A stretch of DNA of 59,211 nt, taken from assembly GCF_001039355.2 (NCBI RefSeq), contig NW_019776062.1, positions 65,618 to 124,828 of the forward strand, given 5' to 3'. Made by a program: the position numbers and the translations under genes. The notes beneath the pieces were generated by a model. The model made no database searches, was not told where the DNA came from, and saw nothing but the letters and a program-made list of their open reading frames with translations. Shown in pieces: positions 11,832 to 23,517 of this stretch. This stretch comes from Lingula anatina (lineage: Eukaryota > Brachiopoda > Lingulata > Lingulida > Lingulidae). Each line of letters starts with the position of its first letter. Positions within the stretch are counted from its first letter, which is position 1.

Positions 11832-13292
11832 TCACAGTTTTGTTTCCTTTGACTTGGGGTCTTCTTTTTCTTTAGGTTTAGCAGAGCGTGCAAATTGGAC
11901 AACCATTGGTTTCCCATTTAAAACAAATCCATTGGTCTCGTTCAAGGCTTTTTGAGCAAGATCCTCATTAGGCAATGTGACAAAAGCCTGTCCTTTCATC
12001 CTACCCTCAGTCATGTGTCTAATATCAAACATGTTTGTCTGTTCTTCTGATGTCCAGTCAATGTACCGACCAAAAACATATTTTAAGTCTTTTTCTGTGA
12101 CATGTTTCGCAAGATTTTTAATATACAACCTGCTGGTTTGATCACCAGCATCATATCTTTTAAACACATTTATATCTTTCATTTCTTTTGAGGATAACCT
12201 CCCACGTTTGAGTTCACTAGATGAAATGAATTGAGTTACATCTGAATCACTTTCTTCGCCGTCATCAGCTTCTGCCTCTTTAACTACTGGCTCAATTTTT
12301 CCAAATCCACCTTCCTCAACCTGCACTGGTGGTTTCTCAAATGATTCTTCAAGTTCTAAGTTTTCACTGGGTACAATTGGTTCTATTTGGTCAGCGACTG
12401 CAGGAACTTTGATTTCTATTTTCTTTTGTGCTGTAGGCTGTGGCTGTTCAAAAACATCCTCTGCTTTTGGTGCATTTGACAAAGTTCCACTTGGTATAGG
12501 TTTAGGGATTATAAGATCATGTAATTTCAGTTTCTTTCTTGGTCTCTTTTTCTGATGCTTCTGTCTTTTCACTGGTTGTTGTTTCTTTCCTTTAGCCTCA
12601 TCATCAGTGTCACTCTGTATTTCAGATTCATCCGTGCTTACCACCTCCATTTCTTCCATATCTGGCCAGTCTGGTTCAGAAGGTCTGGACTCTATAGGCC
12701 TACCTTCAGGAAGGGGAGGGGCTGGTGTAACCAGACCGAACGGTGCTGGCATATTCATTTTGTTCATCAGATGTAAAACTTGAACATAAAACTTGGGCAC
12801 AGTTGCAAGTGCATGAGCAATGTTTGTCAAGATATTAACATCTGGCGGTGGGTAGATGTAATGTAAGTTAGGGTTGTAAGGATAATCAATACCTAACTTT
12901 TCTGCTATTTTTCCAAACGAAGGGATTTGATTTTCAAGCACCTTCTCCTCTTCGATCTTGGTTGTTTGTTGTTTTTTGAAATTTTCCTCTTTGAGCTTGT
13001 CTTTGAATGTCTCAGAGTCAGAAAACTTGGGATGAAACTTCTCATATTGTTTCTTTGAAAATTCTACACTTAGTCTACAACCAAGGATCTCTAATTGATG
13101 AAGTCGTTCTAAGGCCTTTTCTGCCTGTTCTTTAGAATCGAACACAGCGAATGCGGTATGCCGTAGCCTTCCTGCTGTGCCCATGCATTTTGTTCGGACG
13201 GCCCCAAAATGCTTAAGTAAATCCCCCTTCTCATCTTCAGTTAACTCTGCAGGCAAGTGCCTGATAAATAGGGTTGAAAGAGCATCAGCCAT
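11832..13292 (-). CDS. RNPC3: RNPC3, U11/U12 snRNP 65 kDa protein (minor spliceosome), intronless
   Basis: Component of the U11/U12 di-snRNP that recognises minor (U12-type) introns; its C-terminal RRM binds the U12 snRNA 3' stem-loop. One uninterrupted frame of 486 aa (human about 517). RRM1 (about residues 6-80): TLFIRHLPAELTEDEKGDLL as RNP2, then HTAFAVFDSKEQAEKAL as RNP1. The middle is proline-rich and then acidic/lysine-rich (PYNPNLHYIYPPPDVNIL, a basic KKRPRKKLKL stretch). RRM2 (about 385-470): SRLYIKNLAKHVTEKDLKYV and GQAFVTLPNEDLAQKAL, ending KPMVVQFARS. Start chosen because MADALSTLFIRHLP begins just before RRM1. The complete absence of introns is unusual next to its intron-rich neighbours. 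Its start is 358 bp from that of ACP7, head-to-head. Confidence 0.94.
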   Translation of the reverse strand: MADALSTLFIRHLPAELTEDEKGDLLKHFGAVRTKCMGTAGRLRHTAFAVFDSKEQAEKALERLHQLEILGCRLSVEFSKKQYEKFHPKFSDSETFKDKLKEENFKKQQTTKIEEEKVLENQIPSFGKIAEKLGIDYPYNPNLHYIYPPPDVNILTNIAHALATVPKFYVQVLHLMNKMNMPAPFGLVTPAPPLPEGRPIESRPSEPDWPDMEEMEVVSTDESEIQSDTDDEAKGKKQQPVKRQKHQKKRPRKKLKLHDLIIPKPIPSGTLSNAPKAEDVFEQPQPTAQKKIEIKVPAVADQIEPIVPSENLELEESFEKPPVQVEEGGFGKIEPVVKEAEADDGEESDSDVTQFISSSELKRGRLSSKEMKDINVFKRYDAGDQTSRLYIKNLAKHVTEKDLKYVFGRYIDWTSEEQTNMFDIRHMTEGRMKGQAFVTLPNEDLAQKALNETNGFVLNGKPMVVQFARSAKPKEKEDPKSKETKL

Positions 13293-13649
13293 GTCAAAAA
13301 GCCAAACTCACTCTACTCATGCATGCTCTCCTCACCGGAAGTAAGAGGAAGTGGGAAGATATGTCATATTTTTAAGATTCAAAGTTCATTATGTGGAAGC
13401 AACTCGTTCTGTCTCAAAATATATTTGCAATCATTAAATTGTTTATGCCACATATCGTATTATATACGTCAAAATATTTAATTACAGCTTTCTGTACAGT
13501 AAAATACTTATCGCCAATGATAAAAATGGCTCAAGTACTCCCCTTGAATACATTACCTTAATCTTTGTTATTTACACAGCCGATGAAAACAAGAGAAGGA
13601 AGCTGAGAAGGTGGAGGGGTTATGTAGTACCAAGTGAGGAGAAAAGAAA
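13293..13649. promoter_or_regulatory. Bidirectional promoter between RNPC3 and ACP7
   Basis: A strong ETS-family motif, ACCGGAAGTA, lies at 13334-13343, about 45 bp upstream of the RNPC3 start codon. The rest of the 357 bp is AT-rich. The ETS site fits a housekeeping promoter for RNPC3; what drives ACP7 is not evident. Confidence 0.5.
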
Positions 13650-15047
13650 ATGTCAGGGATGAAGCTGCTTTGTTGTTTATTTTGCTTGGTGTTCTATCCC
13701 GTATTCTCTCAATACTATGGACAGCCAGAGCAAGTGCATCTCTCTTATGGTGGTAGGTTTTTTCAACGATTTTTTTCTTTTTTGTTTCTGTTAACAGTCA
13801 CGTTCCAATGAGTCGTAGTTACGTGACGCAGCAACAGTTTGCTTCTTTTCACTTCAGTTAATTCATGATCAGGTGACTTGTTGAATTGTTATAGAATGTG
13901 CATGCACAGAACGGGTACCAGTGATTATTAAGTTCATATATAGCATGTATAAAATGTGGATTTTTTAAATAGAAATTTGTCATTAATTTTTAATCTCCTT
14001 GACACTGTATGATCTTGATTAATCTCTGTCTTTCTTCTGTCTGTTTAGTCACCCCACAACAGATGATAGTAACATGGGTCACGATGAGTGAATCAAACAG
14101 TTCCATTGTGGAATATGGACAGAATGGCTTGGATCAGGTGGCATATGGCACTGAGACTAAGTTTGTAGACAGTGGAGAAGAAAAAAGAGTAATCTTTATC
14201 CATAGAGTAACTCTGAATGACCTTATTCCAGAAAAAATGTACAGTATGTATGGCAGCGTCACATTTTGTCATTTTTAAATATTAATTTAATTACTTTCAG
14301 TGCATAAGACTATTCTGAATCTGTTAATGCTGTAAGTAATATTTTGAGAGACCTAGCTTTTATTAGCTGATATTCTTGTGTAACGTACAAAATCTAATCT
14401 GATATAAGCACCCAAGTTGTATATTGTGTTTGCTTGATTTGCTTAAGTCACTTACTAGTACTCGATAGTATTTTATTGATTTAAGACTTGTTCACATCAA
14501 GTGCTATAACCTTATATCAGTACTACTGGTATGTTTTGAGAGATTGACAACTCATAAATCTGATTTTTCTAAACTTTAAAACTGATATCAGATATAAACA
14601 TTTAAGTATTTGCCAAAGTGCTTTAGGTGACAGAAAAGTGTTTTATTGATATAGATAAGAGATACTGCCTACTGAAGAAAGGTGCAATCAGAACCTGAAA
14701 ACCCTTTAAACTATTATCAGGTTAATGTTTGACTCCTGTAAACCCCATTTTGACTTTATTCTGTCAAATATCACGTTTAAACAGAATAAATTTCTTTTCA
14801 TTTTTTTTTCATTCTACATATTTGTTATTTTGTTATAAGACTACCCTGTAGATGAAAAGATATGTATAAGTTTTGTGTAACTCAGTTTCATCATGGTTCT
14901 TTTCAGAGTATCACTGTGGAGGCAAGTTTGGTTGGAGTGGTATTTACACATTCACAGCCATGAAAGACAGCACAGAGTGGAGTCCTAGGTAGCAGCTTCA
15001 TTTTTACTTCATTTTATGAATTTTCAGTTTTACACACTTGCATATAC

Positions 15048-15104
<57 letters not shown>

Positions 15105-18100
15105 TGACTGACAAATTTACATATTTCTAAATTCTTAAGATTTCTTTGTTTCAACCCCATGGTTATCTGAAAATGAATTAAACAATTCTGTTGTTGCATT
15201 GTATTTAATTATTTTATTGTTCATTTTTATTACAGACTTTTAGTGTATGGAGACTTTGGCAATGTGAACAGTCAGTCTATGGCAAGAATACAACAAGAAA
15301 CTCAGAGAGGTCATTTTGATGCTGTTCTGCATGTCGGTAAGTCAACATGTATCTGTTGTCTTTAAGAATTGTTTCATCTACAAAATATTTGAAACAGAAG
15401 TAAAGTGAAGAAGACACTTAAAACTTATTTGTAAGTCAGTTTATTTGTAGAGATTACTTTCCATTTAATTTTTTTCTTTCAGGTGACATTGCTTACAACC
15501 TTGATACAGTAAGTTTTTAGAATTATTATGCTTAGATTTCAGAGTTAAATTATCAGCTTGCTCTATTCAGTTGTCTGTAAACCAAAATAATGTAAGAAGC
15601 ACATACAAATAGAGGAAAGGCAGCATCACTATGAAAATTTTGATAGTTTTGTATACGTTTATAATTATCCAAATTTTAATAAACTTGATTTGATTTTTCT
15701 TACAGTCAAATGGTCGTATTGGAGATGCTTTTATGAGACAGATAGAAACAGTGGCAGCCTATGTACCCTATATGACATGTCCAGGGAATCACGAGGCTGC
15801 GTAGTAAGAATACAAATGCTTTATTGATTCTCATACTTTTATTGTTGTTCACAATATTTGTCAAGCAGTTACTTTATCCTAAGTCACATTTTGCAAAGAC
15901 TTGGAGTTTTTGTCTTTAAAACCACAGAAGCTTTCATTTTGATAGAATTCTTGTATTCCGTTTCCAGTAACTTTTCCCACTACAAGTATAGGTTTAATAT
16001 GCCAGGTGATGAACAGAAGAACATGTATTACAGGTAGGGTAAAAGCTATGTACTGAAATATAGCAAAGAACTGATTCCAGTATGAGTCTTTATTCAACAT
16101 CTGTATTTTTAAAACATTTTCTTTTCAAAGTATTTAAAACTCTTTTTCCCCATCAGAGGTAAATTGTTCCAAGTAAGTTGAAAAAATAATTTATATAAAC
16201 ATACATAAACAAGTAGCATAAAAATTTTGTATTGTATGATTATTTAATTGATTTTTTTGACATTTTTACAGTTTCAACATGGGCCCAGCTCACATCATTT
16301 CCTTCAGCACTGAGTATTACTATGAGGTTTCCTATGGCTGGTCACAGATATTCACACAGTACTTTTGGTTAGAGAAGGATTTGCAGGTACTCCAGTGTTC
16401 ATTTTTAAATCTTGTACTGGTTATAAATGAAAAAAAATTCATTTGTTCACACATACTAACTGACTTTTATCATTCTTTTGCAGTTAATTGCACTGAAAAT
16501 GACCCACACGAGCTAATATTTTTTTGCAACAAACTTTAGATAATCATGGAATTGTTTTCTGTTAAGTTTTCATTTCTTGGTTTTCAGGAAGCCAACAAGC
16601 CAGAAAACAGAGCCAAAAGACCTTGGATTATTGTCTTTGGCCACAGACCCATGTACTGTTCCAATGCTGACGACCCTACCATGTGTTCTAATATAGATAA
16701 CTATGTAAGCTTTCTGCTCTATGAATTAACGGATGACATTTTGATTTTTCTGAAAAGAAATGCAGATTTCTTTTAAGTCACACATTCCAGTATGGGTGGA
16801 AATTGTTTACTGTAAAATGAATGAATGGGATACATGATATAGATACAGAATCACCAAAAATCATTCTGCATAAATGATTTTGATTTAGTTTTAAACACTA
16901 CAAATTCTTTATCATATTTATTATTACTTTTAGTGGATGAAATTAAGTGAACTTTATATTTCTTTAACATTTTGAATATTACTGTGCTCCATTTAAAAGC
17001 TAGTGTGATATTTCTATTTAGGTACGAGTGGGTATTCCACATGTTCATGCGTTCAGTTTAGAGGACCTGTTCTACAAGTATGGGGTAGACCTGCACTTCT
17101 ATGGACATGAGCATTCATATGAAAGGATGTGGCCTGTCTATAACAGAAAGGTAAATGTCTAATAGTATTTGAATATACAGAGGCATTTGATTAGTCTCAT
17201 TGTTGTCAGTCAAATATATCACATCTTAAAATGTATTATAAAAGTAGGTTTTATTTGATGTCTTCAGTTTCTTAAAATTTCTCAATTAATTAGAATGATA
17301 TAAAGAACAACAATAGTGAATTTAGTGTCAACTTTAGAGTAAATGTTTTTGGATGAAAACAAAACCCACATCTGGATATATTGTTTGAGTGTGATTTTTC
17401 TATTTGTTCATTTCGTAGGTGTGCAATGGCAGTAACGACGAGCCGTATCACAACCCACCTGCCCCAGTACATGTAGTGACTGGATCTGCTGTAAGTTAAC
17501 AAAGCCAGTATTTACCTTAGTTCACATCATGAGACTTAGACCAGAAAGGGGATTATTGACTTTACCATACTGTCTGATTACTCTTCATAGGATTTGTAAT
17601 TTCACATAATTCAGTTTGTAATCAGGTTATTGGATGATGTTGATTAGAGTTTAGTTTCTTTCTGGTTTAGGTTAGTCTTGATGTAATGTATGTAGACAAG
17701 AAAGCAGTTGAGAATGTTCAGCATGTTTTTTTGTTTCACTGAAGTATACTTCTATTAGCCCTTGGGGAAAAAAAGGAAGACGGTTTCGCACATTGGCATT
17801 AATGCGTGAAAAATGATTTGTTCTCCAGGGTTGTGATGAAGGAGAAGACCCCTTTATCTCTAATGGTCTTCCCTGGAGTGCATTCCGGTCTGATGACTAT
17901 GGCTACACAAGAATGAACATCATCAACTCTACACATCTCTATTTGGAGCAGGTCTCTGATGACAAGGTAACTAGAAATATACACCTGGTGTGGCTTCTAT
18001 TAATGAAGAATTAGTTCTATTGTATTAAGATGATTCATTTTGAAAATTGGAATCTCGTATTGAAAAAATTCAGTTAAGTTTCATTCTGTGGAACTGACAG

Positions 18101-18576
18101 TTTGTGTGAAGTTTTCTAAGGGTCAGAATTTTGTGTTAAGTTCAGGGCTTTTCCCAGGATTGAGGGTACAAGCCGTCCAAAGTTATCACATGTAATTTCC
18201 TACATAATTTGATCGAGTCCAAGCCAAAAGTTTTTTAAAAAATTCATGAGTCGTCTTTGAAAATATTGGCCATCCAGTGATGCTGGCTGCCATCCAAATG
18301 ACACAGTTAGCTGAGAAAAGCCTTGGTTAAGTTTTAACTGTGTTTCAACTTAAAGTCATAAATATTAATAATTCAAATAAGATAAGTCTACAAATTTGCC
18401 CAAGATAGATAAGTTATTCATGAGTTAAGTTCTTCAAAATGTTAAAAGATTTATTTATTTATTTATTTATTTATTTATTTGAAAAACTACATTTTTCATT
18501 ACAGGATGGTGCTGTAATAGACAAGATGCTGTTGATCAAGGAGAAGCATGGTATGGGGACATTTAACTGTCACTAA
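13650..18576 (+). CDS. ACP7: ACP7-type purple acid phosphatase (secreted binuclear metallophosphatase)
   Basis: Hydrolyses phosphomonoesters using a binuclear Fe(III)-metal(II) centre, in the secretory/lysosomal pathway. Thirteen coding exons: 13650-13752, 14049-14243, 14907-14988, 15236-15336, 15483-15508, 15706-15803, 15968-16033, 16272-16386, 16588-16704, 17022-17150, 17419-17490, 17829-17966, 18505-18576. They total 1314 nt (437 aa; human 438). A signal peptide (MKLLCCLFCLVFYPVFS) is followed by a fibronectin-like N-domain (TPQQMIVTWVTMSES). All five metallophosphatase motifs are present: GDFG, GDIAY, GNHE, VFGHRP, GHEHSYER. Together they supply the seven metal ligands. N-glycosylation sequons such as NSS are visible. 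Exon 5 is only 26 nt yet carries the GDxxY ligands. A second in-frame ATG at 13659 could be the real start; it also leaves a complete signal peptide. Confidence 0.95.
15052..15098. repeat. (GA)n microsatellite in ACP7 intron
   Basis: About 23 uninterrupted GA units within the intron between exons 14907-14988 and 15236-15336. Confidence 0.95.
18449..18480. repeat. (TTTA)n microsatellite in last ACP7 intron
   Basis: About eight TTTA units, 25 bp before the final ACP7 acceptor, so it sits close to the polypyrimidine tract. Confidence 0.9.
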
Positions 18577-19630
18577 ATGGGAGGATTGCTACAGGTGTGC
18601 AGTGACACATAAATGGTGCATTCACAATCTACTCAAACCACTCATTCACACTGATGAGACTTATCAGACTTTTGTCGGAATTTCGACTTTTTCAGGGTCA
18701 TTTGGGTCATTCTTGTGAATCATGTTCCCTGGACCCCCGGCCAATTTCCCTACTTTTTCGGTGAGGACTGATCTTATCTCTGCATCCATTGTCAGCACCC
18801 ACTAGTCAAAATTATCTACAGACAGAGACTCGAGACTAGTAGATATCAGAGAGTTAGAAATCATGATTTTGTATTGTAGAATGAATAAGAGAAGATGATG
18901 TGTGATGTATTGTGGTTTATTCTAAACTCAACATTGAGTAGGATGGGTTGAGCATGTTTAATACTACAATTACTGTGATTGAGCTTGACATAATTCTGTG
19001 CTATTAACAGCTGTTTTAGACTTCCTTGTCTGAACTGTTTTACTGACATGGAAATTGAATTTTTTTTTCATTCTTAAAACTATGTATATCAAAATTGATA
19101 TTTCTTAGCGATCATGCTTTTCAAATATCATCTCCAGAAGGTATTCAGGATTTAAATTTAAGTATAGCTTAAGTGAATTCCATTTTTGATATCCATCCAT
19201 TTTCATTTTTATATTGTGACTGAAAAAGCACCTCTGCCAAGGCAGCTCAAGTTTTATTATTATTTATTTAATGGAACAACAACAAAATCTAATTGATTCC
19301 AAATTAGCCCATTTTTGACCTATTCCAAAAAAAGATAAGCTGTTAACTAACAAACTTACAAAGGCAGAAACATGACATCCTTGGCAGGGGTGAATATAAT
19401 TGTTTATCAAACATTATGATTGTTGTGCAATGTTCGTCATATTTGTTCTTGAATACAGAAAGGAAGATTTACTTCTTATGAATGTTTTGTGACCAAGATC
19501 TATTTATTGTCATAAAAATGAAAATGTAAAAATGAGAAATGCAAAAAAAATGAATGCCATATCTTACCATATATATTTTGTTCTAGTCTTTGGTGTATAA
19601 TTGTCTTACAATATTCGATGTGGATGTCAT

Positions 19631-19636
19631 AATAAA
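19631..19636 (+). other. Polyadenylation signal for ACP7
   Basis: AATAAA about 1.05 kb after the ACP7 stop codon, followed by a T-rich stretch. The interval 18577-19630 is therefore probably 3' UTR; I see no reading frame of interest in it. Confidence 0.6.
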
Positions 19637-19659
19637 AACGTTTTTCTTTTTAAAACCAT

Positions 19660-21326
19660 GTTTTGTTATTATTTTTATCAAAAAGATTGTAGTTTTTGTC
19701 AATACTAGGAATATGAATCTGATGTTTTAGCCTACGCTACTTTACATTGTGTTTGAGAAGTCTTAATATCGATCCCTTTAAAAATGATTATAGAGAGTGT
19801 TGCTGCTTTTTGTGCACATGTCCAGTGTTACCTGCTGCAGGTGATGCCTCAGCAACCCATTACCTCCAGACTAGAACCACACTTAAAAACGTGCCTTAAC
19901 TTGGAAGGGCGTGTCCAGTTAACAATTTTTTTGAAATGCCACTTTAATCACTGTCTAATAATAAAAGGCAGTTAAATCGATGTTCAAACGAAGCCTAATG
20001 TAGAGCTCTCCACGCGTCTGTTTTTGTTTATCTGATCTTTCTTCTGGCTCAAATGCCCATTACACCAAATATCGGGATGCAAAGAAGAGAACCACAACTG
20101 CGTTTGGAGGGATGTGTATGTCCAGTGGTGGAGAAAACCCGTTCCACGTGGACCTAATAACGCGTTCAAATATAACCTTTGGAAACTGACACTGACTGCC
20201 AGCAGGGGCACTTTGTTCAACAAATCACCGCTGTCCTCTCCCCTGTAGCACCCCTGAACACTTACCTGTCGGCTCTAATTTCATGAAATGAATGGGCGAC
20301 CTAGCAAGTCCATGCATTCCAATGTCAGTGGTTTGACCGGGGTTTCTGTTAATCTAATGATGTGATTTAAGTAACAAGATTTAAGTGGGAAAATGAAGAA
20401 AAAGCAATGGACCAGGGGTCAAAGCCTGGAACACATTACAAAAGAAAACGCAACAGTGATTCATTCGTTGGCGTGAGATTTCTTGAAGGGACTCAGAGAA
20501 AAACCGGGACAATTTTAATGAGGTTACGATAATAATAGTAATTACCGAAAATTGCTTCTAAATATGCTGTTCGATACAAACAAACGACAAACTAAAATGG
20601 CATTTTCCCAAGAAGTTTTATTGTAAAATTGCCTATAGAAAGCACAGTGCGGAAATCAATAAAAAGTGATTTTGCTGTAAGTTCTAAATGGACGTTATTT
20701 ATCAGATCGTCTACTGGAGAACACATTGTCTCTGTGAAGTTTTGCGCTAGATTTCACGTTGATATAAATTACGTTAGAGCAACTAGCTGTTCAAAGGCAA
20801 AGCTTATGCATGCACCCAGCATTTACCTTCAAGATATATATATACTTATCCTGCTGTAGCAATCTCAAATTATTCGCTGTAATATAGTGATTTTCTTGTG
20901 AAAGCAAAAAAGAAGTGCACGTGTATTTCCCACGTGTGTGTGGTCAATTTATATAATTTAAAAGACAGATTGAACCACAAGGGAGGTCGGCTGTACAAAA
21001 TAGAGACCATGTTTTTCTAGTCATGCCTCGGGAACTGCAAGACTGACGCAGTGCCACAGAGGCCGTCTAATAGAATGCTATCAGTCCATATATATAAAAA
21101 GCGGAAACAATACATAATATTTGCATTATTAAAAGCAAAAAACAAAACAAAACAATATTGAAACTCGCGTATAAACCCCGGTAATATACGTATAACGAAA
21201 TAATCGTTCAATAGTTCTAATAATAAAGTCATAAAATACATGGCAGTGTAAGTGGCTTTATCATAGTCGTACACAAGATAAGCGAACAGTGGGCGTAGAT
21301 GGAGTTTACACCAACTGGATATAAGA
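19660..21326. other. Intergenic, no supported gene
   Basis: Gene-free stretch right of the ACP7 3' end. Only short frames without recognisable protein features occur. I found no splice-bounded coding exon by eye, but a single small exon of an unknown gene could be missed. Confidence 0.5.
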
Positions 21327-21469
21327 CCCCATTTCCAGAGATTAGATCGATCTACAAGCTGTAAGGGGGTAATTAACTTTCGTGTCCGCCCGGCTGACAG
21401 CTATTTAGCGTGAACCCCCAGGGAGTTAGGTCGATCTAAAGTAGGTCGATCTAATCTTTGGAAATGGGG
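21327..21469. mobile_element. MITE-like inverted-repeat element, family 'CCCCATTTCC', complete copy
   Basis: About 143 bp with terminal inverted repeats. The left end reads CCCCATTTCCAGAGATTAGA, then TCGATCTAC. The right end, reverse-complemented, reads CCCCATTTCCAAAGATTAGA, then TCGACCTAC. TAAGAC occurs on both sides and may be a target duplication, separated on the right by two bases (CG), so this is uncertain. No coding capacity. A related copy lies at 42466-42658. Confidence 0.7.
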
Positions 21470-23130
21470 CGTAAGACAGCACTGATTTCCCCCAAATTAA
21501 ATCATCAAACTTGTAATTTCTTTTACGTGATCATATCGTAGCGATCAATGCACGCAAGATGTCTTGGTATCCTCGGAATTTAAATGCATTTCACATGAAA
21601 AGTAAGCAGTTTGACATTCGCTTAAAGGTTGCCGATATTCTAAGCCAGAATTCATAAATGTCATCTTCAACTGAGGAAATTGAAGTGTTCGTAGCATTCG
21701 TGTCAACAAGCAATTTGATGAAATTATCATAAATCGTGGTTAGTTTCGCCTAGTGTCCATTATTCATGTACCACGGGTCTAAGGCAGGGATCCTCGGTGG
21801 ATAGAGGTGCACAGGGTGTATTATTTCTCCCAGCAAAATGATACCAAACCGTCTCTTTGATAACTGGACAAGATGTCGTCAGCTATACTTGTTTTTGGCA
21901 AGACTCTGAACGGTTTCTTGGCCAGAAGAATGAACGCATCTGTGTGTAAAAGTCACACATCCATTGACATTTTAGAGGAGATCCAGCGCCTAAAACTTAT
22001 GTCTTATCAGTAAACCCTTCTTTTCACCGATACGCTTCATTACAAAATGAAATGCATCATGTTTACAATTTAGAGGGAATGGATAGACTGCCCCTTTTTA
22101 ATGAACTAACTACAAAACGTAAGCTTCAACATTAAAAGCAAAAAATACACCACAATCGTATATTCCATCGATATACATTTCAAACTCGTCCCGTTTTCTT
22201 TGTCAAAATCTCAGTTGTTTGTCAGATGTCACCTTGTGCTAACTTATATCCCACATATCAGATCGGACTGTACCCATAAATGCTGTAACAATATCTAGGA
22301 AATATGACGACTCCGTGTCCAATTAACCTTAATTAACCTTATGAATCGGATCAAAAGAACAATAAGACAATTAAACGTAAAATTGATAGCAACAGCTGAA
22401 ATGCAAGACTGGTATAATACTGGCAACAAACATGTATTATTCCTGAACACATCAAAGATGAGGTAAAAAATCGTATTTTTTCTGTCAAAAGGTATATCAA
22501 TAAACAACAACATTCGGTGGTTATTTGCTCTCCTCTAAACAGCTCCAGACATTTGAAAACGTTTTTTTTTTATGAGATGACATGATCAGATTTTACATAT
22601 ATTGTCACGATATTTCATCAAAAATTGAAATAATCCGAGATACCCTTAAACATGTGTTTCAAACATGTGTGACATCATACAAGATTATAAAACAAGCGAG
22701 AATCTGCGTGAGGTGGTTATGACTTAAGCAATAAAGGATAAACTATGCGTCGGGAATGTCGCCTTCGAAAGCAATACAGAAGTAACTCACAAAATATGGT
22801 GAATACGCACTGTTGCATAAAAGACTGCAACTCTACAGAACAGAGAAAACAGCCAAAAATATCCCTGGATAAATTCTGACAGATTTCATTCGTTGTCGAA
22901 ACGCGCTTGCTCGTCTGCCGTCACTTCTAACCTTACGCTCTTCCAAATCAGCGAAATCTCGCTTGATTTTACGCTAAGTCGCGAGAATTAAGGCTATCTC
23001 GGATGATTCCTTCACCTAGCCAATCTGGGTGTAAAAAATCTGACGACATCTCTCTTCCTCAGCGGTATATTATAGCCATAACGTTGAGGTTAAAAGATAA
23101 AATGTCAAATATGCGTAAGTTTTTTTACTC
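21470..23130. other. Intergenic, no supported gene
   Basis: Nothing recognised apart from short spurious frames. AT-rich throughout. Confidence 0.5.
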
Positions 23131-23380
23131 CTGGCCCGGTTTCATCAACATTGGATAGCGCTATAGGCCTATCCTCTGGACAACACTATCCATTAGATGG
23201 AATTGTTATCCTCTGGTCAGTTATCCTGTGCGTAAAATAGTGTTTTCTAAACACTTGCTTTTCCAGTGGATAAAAATGACTGCTATCCTCAGGATAAATG
23301 TCCAGAGGACCATAATTTTATCCCATGGATAGTGTTATCCATAGGATAGCGCTATCCAGTGTTGGTGAAACTGGGCCCAG
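23131..23380. mobile_element. MITE-like inverted-repeat element, family 'GGCCC-GTTTCA-CAACA'
   Basis: About 250 bp. The left end CTGGCCCGGTTTCATCAACA, then TTGGATAGCGCTAT, is matched by a right end whose reverse complement reads CTGGGCCCAGTTTCACCAAC, then ACTGGATAGCGCTATCC. Internal TATCC/GGATA motifs recur, giving further self-complementarity. No clear target duplication. It ends 138 bp from the galaxin-like stop codon, beside that gene's polyadenylation signal. Confidence 0.75.
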
Positions 23381-23394
23381 GTGATCCAAGACTA

Positions 23395-23400
23395 TTTATT
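23395..23400 (-). other. Polyadenylation signal for the galaxin-like gene
   Basis: TTTATT here is AATAAA on the minus strand, about 118 bp past the stop codon. It is only 14 bp outside the inverted-repeat element at 23131-23380, so the transcript probably ends within or at the edge of that element. Confidence 0.5.
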
Positions 23401-23517
23401 TCCTCTAATGCACATCGTAGGCTGTTAATATATGTATATATCACAGGGAACCTTTTCACACCAGCGAATTAATTACCTAATTAATTAATTAATCAATTAC
23501 AACATAAACTACATATA

